From positions 248,001 through 312,000 of the forward strand of contig JAJJXM010000007.1 of assembly GCA_024516155.1 (NCBI GenBank): 64,000 nucleotides of DNA. Reading direction: 5' to 3'. Below are positions 29,943 through 40,898 of the stretch, piece after piece. Positions within the stretch are counted from its first letter, which is position 1; each line of letters begins with the position of its first letter. Under the pieces are notes generated by a model that was given only the letters and a program-made list of their open reading frames with translations, had not been told where the DNA came from and made no database searches. Origin of the DNA: Pyronema omphalodes. Its lineage: Eukaryota; Ascomycota; Pezizomycetes; Pezizales; Pyronemataceae. The translations under genes were made by a program, and so were the position numbers.

Positions 29943-29998
29943 CTACAAAGATACAAAGATACAAAGATACAAAGATATAAAGATACAAAGATACAAAG
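29943..29998. repeat. Octamer tandem repeat (ATACAAAG), about six to seven copies
   Basis: Seven consecutive ATACAAAG-like units (the first is CTACAAAG and one reads ATATAAAG). Intergenic. Confidence 0.85.
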
Positions 29999-30619
29999 CT
30001 AGAAGGTTACAATGAGGCATATGGGTATCGTACACTACATATTCCGTACCATTCTATATATAGCACATCACACATTCCAAAAGTTAAAACTTAGAACTTA
30101 AAACGCATACAATGAGCATCGTGCATTGTGCAAGGTAAAAGTAAAGGTAAAGAAATATTAGTTTATGTGTTACATTTACAAATCTATTTGTAAACATTCC
30201 CAACCTTGAGATCATGACGTACTATGTGTTACATATTAGTATTGGTAGCGGTGATGGTATTAATAGGAATAACAAGAAAGAGAAATCGAAGATTGAAATA
30301 GGAATAGGAATAAAAAATTATGTATCGTAGGGAAAGGTTAACTAATTGTATAAAAAATTGGATGATATAGATGGGATGATATGGTATGAATGATACATGC
30401 TGCAGCCATCAATCGGTGTATGTAGACACCCGCGCCCCAGGAACAGTAAGCTACATTATTGAGGATAAAAACTATACATAGATGTAGATATGAAAGAAGT
30501 TTCTGCGGAGCCCTTGGGATGTTATGGATATTGATATCTTATGATCGGAAGAGAATACCATCTCCTTACAGGCTGAGGCTGTAGCCGGGGGTGGGGGAGA
30601 TAGATATCTACCTTCACCC

Positions 30620-30890
30620 GCCAAGAAAAAACCCCACTCACAAGCACCGCAGTAAAAACGCAGTGAGAATGCAGTAAAAACACAGTAAAGCGCTATTCAA
30701 ACGCTATCAAAACCGAAGAAGCAACGGCATCCCGTAAGTAAGGTCAGAGTGAAGCACCACCAACCAGCCAAACATAGTCGCATAACTCAGAGTAAAGCAT
30801 CTGTCATGGCCTGGAAACTTGGAAAATCTAGACATCTGAAGCAGCTCAACTGCACATGCCGATACATTACATCATAAAACAAGAGACCTC
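30620..30890 (+). repeat. Dispersed repeat fragment, copy 2 (relative at 14940-15140)
   Basis: Carries AACGCTATCAAAACCGAAGA, TGAAGCACCACCAACC, CGCATAACTCAGAGTAAAGC, TCTGTCATGGCC and ACATGCCGATACATTACAT in the same order as the first locus. It also has an extra internal expansion of AGTAAAAACGC/CAGTAAAA units near 30650-30690. It is more decayed than copy 1 and has no open frame. Confidence 0.7.
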
Positions 30891-30986
30891 TCAAATTAAT
30901 AAATTAATACTACACTCGACCAGAAAGCTGTTGATTGAGTATATTGGCAACGTTTATTACCCCCCTCCATCACATCCCCCTCCCAA

Positions 30987-31316
30987 CTAACCCCCCCTCC
31001 TCACCACCCCCGCTTTGGCCCTCCTTTCAATAATCTCAACCGTCGCCGCGATTTTCGCACAATGATAAGTAGTGGTAATCCCAAGACTTACAAAGGCTAT
31101 CGTGTAAAAATATGTCATTGGAGAAACATAGGAGGCGCTTTTTTTTAGTAGTAGAGTTTTTTCGGTGGGTGGAAGTTTGGGGCGTACGAGGGATGTAATT
31201 CCTGATGTTGGTGTTAGGAATTTGGTTGCAATTTGGGATTGAAAAAAAACGGATGTGAATGGAGGGACGATGGATAGATACATAGATGGATGGATGTACG
31301 TACTAGAAAATACCAT
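30987..31316 (-). CDS. Small single-pass membrane protein, 75 aa, with a 13-base first exon
   Basis: Exon 1 is 31304-31316 (ATGGTATTTTCTA); exon 2 is 30987-31201. The 102-bp intron has a GTACGT donor, CTAAC branch and CAG acceptor. It splits an Arg codon and yields MVFSRITSLVRPKLPPTEK, then SYVSPMTYFYTIAFVSLGITTTYHC (a hydrophobic span at about residues 33-55) and a basic tail ERRAKAGVVRRGG. The unspliced 109-codon reading inserts a low-complexity IHPSMYLSIVPPF segment, so the spliced form is preferred. The short basic N-terminus with one span would suit a mitochondrial inner-membrane or ER protein, but no family is recognised. Confidence 0.55.
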   Translation of the reverse strand: MVFSSTYIHPSMYLSIVPPFTSVFFQSQIATKFLTPTSGITSLVRPKLPPTEKTLLLKKSASYVSPMTYFYTIAFVSLGITTTYHCAKIAATVEIIERRAKAGVVRRGG

Positions 31317-32923
31317 CTTGTATATATATCAACAAATGAATAAATAGATAAATAATTATTAGATTGAACGTATAGGAAATCAGGTACAGAGTGATTTAGT
31401 ATGATGATTTCACCAACGATGTTGAACCTTGCAGCTTGAAACTTCGAACGTGAAGGTGAATAAGCACGTTAATATGGCATAAACAAAAACATGTTTTACA
31501 AGGCGAAAGCGAAAAGTGACGTAAGGAGTTTAAAAACTCTAAAATAATTTTTTCAGCCCTAATTTCTTTTTCCATGATCCGATCTGTAGGGTTTTTGAGA
31601 AGCCTGTTGGTAGTATACCTAGACGCGAGGTGAATTGCCGGTATACGATGGCGCTAGAGGCTAGTTGTTGGGGTACGTAAATGCCATGAGCGAAGGGGAC
31701 GTTGAATCCTTTTACCAAGCTGGAGCGAAGAGTAGTTTAATCGGTTTCTGTAGGGAGAGATGCGTGATATTTTATGTTGTATGTATCTGGATGATAACCA
31801 TGCATCGTGATGCATCGTGACGTTGCATAAATTGCATACATACAACCACCCAAACCCCTAAAACTACCAAACCCAACATGATAACCCATGATTCAAGAAC
31901 CCGCGGAGATGCCATTAATTGACATAATAAACTACCTAATCCGTAACATTCACATACACATGGTAAATCCCGGTTATATTGCGTTTCAAGACCAGAACAT
32001 CAGTTTTCAGTTGCGCTCCACAATCGGGAATTGATTTTGAGGAATTCCTAATTCCTCATCAGCTGGATAGCTATAACCCTCCTCAATCTTCAATCTTCAA
32101 TCTTCATTCTTCTCCTCTTCCCCTCTTTTTTCCAATCTCGTATCGCAGGAATATTTAACCTCGACGACGTCGCTTGTCGCCTGTCGCTTAAACCCATTCC
32201 ATCATTAATCCCATGGTTTAAGCTCTAGCTTCCAGATCCGCGGAGAACGCAGAATCTTGGCGTTACGTACCATCTCTGTATCCCATCCCACTGTAAAGCT
32301 AGCTCTCCCTCATTCCCAAGCTCTCGACCTCGACCTTTCTTCGTACTGACTCCTGTTAGCGATATTCAGCGACTGTTGATATAAAGATACATACGGCAGA
32401 ATTGATCACTATGTTTCTCGCACCATGAGTCCATTGAGAAATTTACAACTTCGGGTTGGTCGCTGTACTACCGACGAGCGACCGGCGAGCGACTTTGGAC
32501 GCGGCGACAGCGGCGGCGACGGGGGCTCGACATCAAGTCGCAGTCTCGCAGACATTTACGGGCTTCACAAATGAACAGAATGGTGGGGGTATTTGAATCG
32601 TATCTCATTGACTGACATGTACAGAATCGAGAAAAGGATAGAAAAAAAAAAACTCGCTACATAGAAAAAGGGAACAAAGGAATAATCCAAATCCGACGTC
32701 GTAGGGACGTCCGCGGATCCGCATTCCAAAAATGCAACACCCAAAACTCCAAAAAGAAAACTCCAAACTATGCAAAAACTTATAAACAATCAGGATATCT
32801 CCAATATATCTTAGGAATATCCCCGTCACCAATCTATGCAATCTATGCGATCTATGCGAGCTTTGCATGCTTTGCGCGCTTTGCACGCCTTGCACTCCCT
32901 GTACTCCTTGCGCGCTGTGCATT
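31317..32923. other. Spacer upstream of the 75-aa gene and downstream of crnA
   Basis: About 1.6 kb without a convincing gene. A 49-codon ORF (MSPLRNLQLRVGRCTTDE...) at 32424 is GC-rich and unsupported. Runs of short TGCATTCTATGC/GCGATCTATGCGAG motifs lie just past the crnA stop (32830-32935). Two TCCGCGGA octamers are present (32237-32244, 32710-32717) and are listed separately. Confidence 0.45.
32237..32717. promoter_or_regulatory. Two NirA/NIT4-type octamers (TCCGCGGA) in the crnA 3' flank
   Basis: Perfect palindromes TCCGCGGA at 32237-32244 (within GATCCGCGGAGAACG) and 32710-32717 (within CGTCCGCGGATCC). The octamer is the N. crassa NIT4 consensus and contains the NirA core CTCCGHGG in relaxed form. 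They are about 0.2 and 0.7 kb beyond the crnA stop, away from any obvious nitrate-responsive start, so their function is doubtful. Confidence 0.35.
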
Positions 32924-34728
32924 CTATGCAAGCTGAGTAATCTGGTTCTTAGGAATAGGACGAATCCAGGAGACGCTCAAGTTAACGGCAATCATGATGA
33001 TACCAGAGATCCAGATTGAACGTCCGTATTCGTTACCGTTGTACCGGAAGATGATGGCGAAAATTACACCACCCAGGTTTCCGGTAGCACCGACGACACC
33101 AGAGAGGATTCCTGAATACGAATGAGCAAAGGACTATGAGATGGGTATTCAGATGTGGCATACCATTGGCAGAGGGGAATACATGCGGGACTACGGCAAA
33201 GTTGGCACCGTTTGCGCCATCCATGAAGAAGGCCATACATGCGATGAGACCAATCATTGTTGCATGGTTGTGCGAGTCGAGCAATCCGATACAAATACAC
33301 ATACCACCCATCGCAACACCAAGAAAGAGGAGCCAGAATTTCTTCGCGATGACGGAACCTTTGGTTGCGCGGTAAATGATGTCTACGGACTGTCAGCTAA
33401 TGTTTCATCATATCAGAAGCGAGGATACGAACCGGCAATAATTCCTCCAGTCGGACGGAAGACGACATTGAGAAGTCCAAACATGGCCGCCCACTGTCCA
33501 GATTTTGTCTGTCCAAGATGGGGAAAGTTCTTGGAATAGTATGCACCGAGGATACTGTTAATTGCAAGCTCACCACCAAAAGAACAAGCATAAGGAGCCG
33601 CCAACAATAGAGCCTGAAGACTAAACATGATACTAAGAGACTCCTTGAAGGTTGGGGCGTGAATAACATCGCTTTCGACAATCTTTTCCACCCTGGCGGG
33701 AGCGAACCCGTGTTCCTTAGAGCGGGTACTAGCCGCCTCGAGGTCGTCCTTGTCAACATAACTACTCTTGCCAGACGTGCTGCTAGGTGTGGGAAGGCGG
33801 TCTGTTATGTTGCCGGTGGTGTCGACGATTGTTCCCTCGTTGGAGCCAGGGCTGGAGCAGCCCTGTACGTGAAGGTGACGCTCCGACCATGGACCAGTAG
33901 GAGTGTCTTCGCAGAACAGAAGCATTCCAAGAGCAGTGGCGGTGATGAGGATAAATGGAATGATAAACGAGACACGCCATGAGACATGAGGAGTCAATCC
34001 CTGGTGCTTGACGAAGGAGTCGAAGATAGCGGGCATGACGAAGTAGGTGATTCCACCACCAGCGTTACCAATACCGGCCATCAAGGCATTTGCAGTACCG
34101 ACTACGCTCTTATCATAGAAGCCGGTAGACCAGACCTGGCAGGGAACGAAAGTTGCACCTAGGATACCGATGAAGAAACGGATGATTAAGAGGCCTCGGG
34201 CATCTGTAACGGTTCCGGCAAGTGCGGTAGGAATGGAGCCGGCAAGCAGAACACCTGGAGGGATTGTCAATATTGCACCTTCACGCAATGAGAGATTATA
34301 CATACCAGCGAAGACATATCGTGGGCCATATCTGTCGCAAAGCGGACCTACGATCAATCTCATGATGAGGCTTAATAGAGCAGTTAGAGAGATTAATTTT
34401 CAGCTTCTTCTGGATATCAACTTACGTTGCAACCAAGGCCAGGATGTTGGAGTTTCCAATCTCTGCTTGGGAAAGATGAAGATCTTCCTTGATGGATTTT
34501 GTGAGCTAATATACGTCAGTACGTCTTATCACAAAAAGCAGCATCATGATATTTACGACTTACCAATGGTGGAAAAGCATACCATGAGAGAAATGCAATC
34601 ATGAATCCGAAAGTGGAGAAGAAGAACGTTCTTCCATATTTGTCGAAGGGGTTAAAAATTGGTACAGAAAGTGCCTTCTTGTTTACTGGGTTGACTTCGG
34701 GAGCTTTCCAAAGAATACTGACGCCCAT
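32924..34728 (-). CDS. crnA: Nitrate/nitrite transporter NrtA/CrnA (MFS, NNP family), 512 aa
   Basis: Six exons: 34564-34728, 34426-34505, 34306-34370, 33433-34254, 33164-33382, 32924-33111. They sum to 1539 bp with matching phases. Introns are about 49-58 bp (GTAAGT, GTAAGT, GTATGT, GTTCGT, GTATGC donors). The length fits the A. nidulans paralogues (about 507 aa). There are twelve hydrophobic spans with a long hydrophilic central loop. NNP features are present: [15 protein letters not shown] after span 2, the first nitrate signature region [13 protein letters not shown], the second [15 protein letters not shown], and paired arginines in the transport path (MRLI near span 2; FRPTGG near span 8). 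Acts at the plasma membrane as a proton-coupled nitrate importer. Divergently transcribed from niaD over a 1.5-kb shared promoter, which predicts joint induction by nitrate and repression by ammonium. Confidence 0.95.
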
Positions 34729-36249
34729 TGTGGTGATGTTGGTGTTGGGAATATCGAATAATAATAATGGGTCGAATTGTTGCTTTTAGATGGGGTAAGA
34801 CAACAAAGGATATCAAACCAAGTGTAAAATTGCGTGAGATGGAGATAGAAGTAGCTTATTCACCGGATATTTGTGCCTCTGGACTTGCTTACTAGAAAAA
34901 AAAATACACCTCCAGCGAGGATATCTAGATCTTATAATACTCTTTGACTTGGACCAGTCTGAAGAAACCCGAGAAAGATATCTACAGCTGTCGTCACAGA
35001 TCGCCGTCAGTTAACGCTGTAAGATGCAAATACTGGATACCCTATCACTGTTTCACTCCGTCGGTTCGCAATCTCATCTGCAGATAATAAACCTGATGCC
35101 CGAGATTGATAGCTTCCGGGACCTCTCGAGCTCTATCTCGGTGGGGAATTCCTTGGTCGGCTCAGCCTCTCGGTTCCTTCCTTCCTATACACGGCGGCTG
35201 CGCCAACCTTCCGTCTCATGCACGTTCTCTCCGTATGCTCGTGAAAGCTCAAGGTGGCCGTCGCAAATGATTTCCGCGGGGACGTCGATATATTGTAGAG
35301 TACCGGGGATAACTATCACGCATAATCCACGATAGGTATTGAACCGTATGTAGCAATTTCTTCAGAGAGCGCTTAAGAACCGGCCAAGAATCTCGGAGAA
35401 TCCTCGACCCGGTAATTTCTGTCGTGATTGGAGTCCTTTTTGATGCTGTCGCCGTAGAAACTTATTTTTCGCTTAGCCCGAAGTAAAATCGCAGCGCGAT
35501 TGCGTGGGTGATAACGACGGACGCCTGTTCTGGAATCGCGGCGACTTTGATTTCTCCGCGGAACTAGGATGCGACAAGACAATTGATACCGTTCCCGATT
35601 GAAGAAAATATACCGGCTGAACAAGCGAGAAACGGTAATTTTCCGCGTCGCTCTGTGCGTCAGATGGATATCAGACCGTTGTCTATCCGATCACCGAATA
35701 TGCCGATTTCAGTAACTCCGACTCCGAAGGTTGTCTGTATCCAAGCACACACACACACGCAGGATGGGTTTCTATGAGATTTGTACATTTTCGCAATGGA
35801 AGCTTGGGAGCTTCTCACGAACCATGTCGTCAAACTCTGTATGGCGTTATCGAGACTAAAACTTGCGATCTCGGTACTAAATTGGCGTCTTTTTTTTCTT
35901 CCAACGCACAAAAGCACAAAAAAGGCGAACTTCAACCTCTGTCTGCTGTCAGCTTATTTGCCTTTCCTTCTCCCACAAAGTCAGAGCATCTATGCTAAAT
36001 TAAGACAAGTAAAATCTGACAACTTTCATACCTAAACTCCATAAAGTTTAGTAATTCCAGACGTCTTTGTTCCGGCCCCATTTTATCCGGGCTAGAATAC
36101 CTTACTCCAATAAACGCAGAAGCACAAAGCAAGAGGTCTAGGTCTTAATTACACCATTCGTTCCAAGAAAGTGCTCTTCTGATTTCTCAACTCCTCTTTC
36201 TCACCTCCAAAAACCTTTGGATATCTCAATTCCCCATACACCACACATA
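34729..36249. promoter_or_regulatory. Divergent crnA-niaD promoter with NirA/NIT4 and AreA/NIT2-type sites
   Basis: A perfect octamer TCCGCGGA at 35555-35562 also reads CTCCGCGG (35554-35561). A near match TCCGCGGG is at 35273-35280. HGATAR GATA-factor sites include TGATAG (minus) 35042-35047, AGATAA 35082-35087, TGATAG 35107-35112, TGATAG (minus) 35313-35318, CGATAG 35330-35335 and TGATAA 35509-35514. This combination is what the established nitrate circuit (pathway-specific NirA/NIT4 plus global AreA/NIT2) would need. ORFs within the region (for example 35024-35335) are not credible. Confidence 0.6.
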
Positions 36250-39140
36250 ATGACTGTAACGACACCAGCAATTGACAGCAAGGACCTGCCTCCTACTCCC
36301 ACGGACTCAGCAGAGTCCTCCGAAACCGAACAACAACCCAACCCCGTTCTCCGTAAATCCAAGAGCTCAAAAAAGACCTATATCACAGCATCTTCACCAC
36401 CCAGCACCGAGATCACACCCGCAGCAACTAGAAGCCCCTCAACATCCAGCATTCCTCAATCTCCTGTTTCTCTCCCGGAAGAACAGAGCAATGAAGACGA
36501 AGAAGACGACGGAATCTCAATTCCATTACCTCCTACCTCAACTATCCCAACCAAGGTTTTAGATATCGACGCAAACACAGACGACTCCCATGTTGCCCGG
36601 GATCCTCGTATGATCCGGTTAACAGGAGCTCACCCATACAATGTCGAGCCACCTTTGACTACCTTATTTGACCAAGGCAAGTCAATTCCTCTTCCCAACC
36701 CACCTTGATAATCCAATTACCAAGACGAATATTAACACTCTCCCAGGATTCCTTACTCCCCCTGAACTTTTCTACGTCCGCAACCACGGCGCAGTTCCCG
36801 AGGTACTAGACTCCGAAATTCCCGACTGGAGCATTTCAATCGAAGGATTAGTCGAGAAACCCTTTACGATAACCTTCCGGGAGATCTTATCACAATATGA
36901 ACAAGTCACAGTTCCCATTACATTAGTCTGTGCAGGCAACCGACGAAAAGAACAAAACATGGTCCGGAAGTCAAATGGATTTTCTTGGGGAGCCGGAGGA
37001 GTTTCAACAGCATTATTCACCGGTCCTATGCTTTGCGACTTATTACAAAAAGCCCAGCCTACCAAGAAAGCAAAATTCCTCTGTATGGAAGGTGCTGATA
37101 ACCTTCGGTATGGTCATTATGGAACTTCTATCAAGTTATCCTGGGCTATGTCTAGAGAACGTGGAATTATGTTGGCGCATAAAATGAACGGACTACCTTT
37201 AACCCCCGACCATGGAAGACCAATTAGAGTTGTTATTCCTTGCCAGATTGGTGGAAGAAGTGTAAAGTGGCTAAAGAGACTTATTATCTCCGATAAGCCT
37301 TCGGAAAATTATTACCACAAAAAAGATAATAGGGTACTACCGATGCCCATGACCCCACAGATGGCGGAGAAGGATGATGCACCTTGGTTGGATGAGCGAT
37401 ATGCAATTTACGATCTCAACGTCAACTCCGCTGTGGCATACCCGCAGCATGATGAGGTGATAAAGAAGGCGGAGAAGGGATATACATTTAGGGGGTATGC
37501 ATACACCGGTGGAATGAAGAAGGTATCCAGAGTTGAGGTTTCATTGGATAAAGGAAAAACCTGGAAGCTAGCAAAGATCGACTACCCCGAGGATCGATTC
37601 AGGGAAACGGAACGCAACATGTACGGAGGAAAAATCGACATGATGACAAGAGATGCGTCTTACTGTTGGTGCTTTTGGGAACAGGAAATTTCTATGGAGG
37701 AATTGTTGAATGCGGAGGATGTTGTGGTTAGAGCTATGGATGATGGGCTTGCGCTACAGCCGAGAGATATGTATTGGTCCGTTTTGGGAATGATGCATAA
37801 TGCTTGGTTTAGAGTGGCTATACGTAAGGAGGGAGACGACATCAGATTCGAACACCCCACGGTCCCTATGCAGAACGGCGGCGGGTGGATGAAGAGGGTT
37901 CTTGAGGAGGGTGGAGATCTCACTAACGGTAATTGGGGAGAGAAGCTTCCCAACGAAGCCGATAAACCCGCGGAGAAACCAAAGGAGCCCGCACCAGGAA
38001 TTGTGATGACGAACCCTGAAATCACCCGGATAATTGAGCTTGAGGAACTTAAGGCACACAGTGGAGAGAAAGAGCCGTGGTTTGTAGTTGAGGGACAAGT
38101 TTATGACGGAACCCCCTTCTTGAAGGAGCACCCTGGAGGAGTTCAATCAATCACCGGTGTTGCCGCTACTGATGCTACTGATGAGTTTATTCAAATTCGT
38201 ATGTTTCCTTTGGGTGTCTGAGAATCTTCCCAAAGGACTAGTGGCTAATCATGATACAGATTCCGAGACCGCCAGAGGCATGATGCCAACCTACCACATC
38301 GGCACTCTCAGCCCTGCAGCCTTATCCGAATTGCTCAAACCAACTACCGAAACTCCTGTCCCCACAGAGCCCATCGAAATCACCACCCCTTTCCTCGACC
38401 ACAAGCAATGGAAGGAATTAGTCCTTTCCGAGAAACGTGATATCTCCCCGGACACCAAAATCTTCACTTTTGCCCTTGCTTCTGCCTCGCAGCCTTTGGG
38501 CTTACCTGTTGGTCAACACTTAACAATGCGCATCATGAATCCCGATACCGGAAAGCGCTGTATTAGAGCTTACACGCCGTTGGCAACTGCCGAAACTAAG
38601 GGAAGTGTGGACGTATTGGTTAAACTGTACAAAGATGGCGCTATGTCGAAGCTGTTGAATAAGCTCGAGATCGGTTCAAAGGTTGAGGTTAAGGGACCGA
38701 TAGGAAAGTTTATTTACAAAGGAAAAGGAAAATACGCCTTGAATGGAGAGGAGAAGACAACGGAGAGGTTTAACATGATCTGTGGAGGAAGTGGAATCAC
38801 TCCGGTATTAGCAGTTCTCAGAGCCGTGGCAGAGGATAAGGAAGACAAGACTACAGTTAGATTACTAGATGGTAACAGGACGAAAGAGGATATCCTTTGC
38901 TATGAGCAGTTGGCGGAGCTTGAGAAAAACTCGGGGGGAACTGTTTCGGTTCTCCACACTTTGTCAAAACCTTCCGAGGAGTGGGAAGGAAGGCGTGGAC
39001 GCATTGATGAAGAGCTTATTAGAGCTAATGCAGCGGAGGGAGCGGTTTGGTTGGTTTGTGGACCGCCGGCGTTGAATGAGGAGGTAAAGAGAATTCTTGG
39101 GGAGATGGGAGTTGCGGAAACGGATGTGGTTTTCTTTTAG
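36250..39140 (+). CDS. niaD: Assimilatory nitrate reductase NiaD (Moco/cytochrome b5/FAD), 919 aa
   Basis: Three exons: 36250-36676, 36747-38198, 38260-39140 (2760 bp). Intron 1 starts with GC (GCAAGT...CAG): no GT donor gives the correct phase for LFDQ-GFLTPPELFYVRNHG. Intron 2 (GTATGT, GCTAAT, CAG) splits the second heme-ligand His codon. A disordered Ser/Pro/Glu-rich tail of about 110 residues comes first. The molybdopterin domain has its Moco-coordinating Cys in LVCAGNRR (about 204). The cytochrome b5 domain has HPGG (about 604-607) and H of HSETA (about 627). The reductase part has RAYTPL (FAD), GGSGITP (NAD(P)H) and CGPPALNE, and ends VVFF. It reduces nitrate to nitrite with NAD(P)H in the cytosol. 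At 919 aa it is somewhat longer than A. nidulans NiaD (873 aa) because of the N-tail. The ATG at 36250 is the first in frame. Confidence 0.96.
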
Positions 39141-40898
39141 ATTTTGGTTGATATTTTGGCATGATTGTGTTTGGGAAGGATTATGTTTTGCGACTGTGTT
39201 TTAAATTTTGATACCTAAGGAGTTTGCTCAGTTTACCAATCCAAATGTACTACTTTTTGTCTACAATCTTGTGCGCATGATGTCTCGTAAATTGAACGTC
39301 TTTCATCAGAAGACCCTAATTAAAGAACCTCGTGACTTGGTCATTCGTTTGTCAATGATTATATCACGTTGGTTTGACCTGACAGACAGCTAGGTATGAT
39401 TGCAATATTGTGCTTCATGGTACGGTAAGCATATGGAATACTCGGTTCTCAATGACAGTGAAGGTAATACATGATGCAATCCTGTAACCAAAGCTTCACC
39501 CTTGAACAGCAAAGTTTTACACCAGCAAGACTCCGACATTCCGGCGACATGACCGCGAAGCACTAAAGTAATTCCACCTATTCACATCGCGTGCCCGTAT
39601 TCCTCAGCCGATCACTCCCCATAAACCATGCCTCACATCCGACCATTTTTATGAAGTGTTGTATTCCGAGTTATCCGTAAAGCATAAAACATCACCGTGC
39701 TCCCACTACGTTCCCAGTATAAGCCATAACTGGAGTAATCTCCCGACATGACTCCACAATCACAAGGCTTGATACACAACAGTCATGGCGGATTAATTCA
39801 TGGACCCTGCATCTCATCGTCATCACCCCCTAACCCCATCTCTCGCCGGCATTGAGATCTTCGATTCGGAATAATCACAATCCAAGGGTCAGTATGTATG
39901 TAACATCTCCCTACATATGCTTTCTTATGCTCCGGAGAACTTCTCCGCGGCATCTTGCAAACCGGGACCACATCGGGTATCCAAATCATTCTCAAAGTCC
40001 GTGTCTATCATCACCATCATCATCATCATCTAAAACCGACGGCACAACATTCCTATCTACGTACATACCCGGTTACATATCTCACCTGAACGCCGAGCTA
40101 GAATTGGCACTAAAATCCGCGGAGAAGTTCTCCGAGTGACACTAGCGCGAGTTTAATCCAACATCCTGGTGCAGATCTATCGGTGCGGTCTTGCAATAAG
40201 CGACGGGAGCACCCGAATAACCAATCAGTGAAAGAGGATTAGACGCCGAAACGCTGCGGCGAAGAATTAGAAAACATAGGTTTAGTGTCCACGGAAAATA
40301 TCGGTGGAAGATACGGGAGCATATTTTTGTACCGTATCTTACGGAGGCAAGGTAGATCTTTGTGGGGGATGGTACCTGATCGAGCTTACCATAATTACAG
40401 AAAGTGCTATGTAGCTAAAGCGATGACGCCAAGAAAAGAGGAGAAAGACGGAACCATCGGCTTTTCAGCCAAGCACATTTCGGTGGCGGATGAACCATCT
40501 CGGCAGCTTCGCAAGCTTTGCAGGCGCTTCCAATTGATTGTGTATCGTATCTCTGTATGAGCGTTTGCCCGGAGTTTTCGGGAAGAAAAAAAAAGCTCTT
40601 TCCGATTTGCTGAGCGACATAGATTAGACTCCCCTTTGCCAGGAAATTTATTTGGTATTTTGATGAAGTACAAGCCGATCGATCTGTCAGCGATACCATG
40701 ATATGCCCGAGGTCCTAAAACTAAACATCAACAATAAAATTCCCCGTCTAGTATATTGTATTGTGATTCCCTAAATAAAACTTCCTACCCACCACCTCCG
40801 GGCCCCAAAAAATCCCCATTTCATTCTTTCCAAATCATCCTCTTGATTCCTCTATACCCCATATTGATTCCCCAAAGGCACTGCCATTGATAGCAGTC
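39141..40898 (+). promoter_or_regulatory. niaD-niiA spacer and niiA promoter with a mirrored pair of NirA/NIT4 sites
   Basis: About 1.75 kb. CTCCGCGG at 39943-39950 lies within CTCCGGAGAACTTCTCCGCGG (39930-39950). A near-exact inverted copy lies at 40116-40136, where TCCGCGGA (40116-40123) is followed by GAAGTTCTCCGAG. The pair is about 165 bp apart and about 0.8-0.95 kb before the niiA ATG. GATA-type sites include TGATAG (minus) near 39999, AGATAG (minus) near 40057 and TGATAG at 40888-40893, just before the ATG. ORFs here (39852-40139 and others) overlap the control elements and have no family support. Confidence 0.6.

Larger units (their letters stand above)
28668..30986. other. Long spacer with minisatellites; no supportable gene
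   Basis: About 2.3 kb. It contains T-runs (28745-28920), GGATATGGAGG-type tandem repeats at about 29458-29532, six ATACAAAG octamers at about 29943-29998, and a diverged dispersed-repeat copy (30620-30890). The small minus-strand ORFs at 28901-29294 have no recognisable content. Confidence 0.6.

Noticed and set aside
35024..35335. 103-codon ORF in the crnA-niaD promoter
   Set aside because: Overlaps several GATA sites, has no family resemblance, and lies in a region expected to be regulatory.
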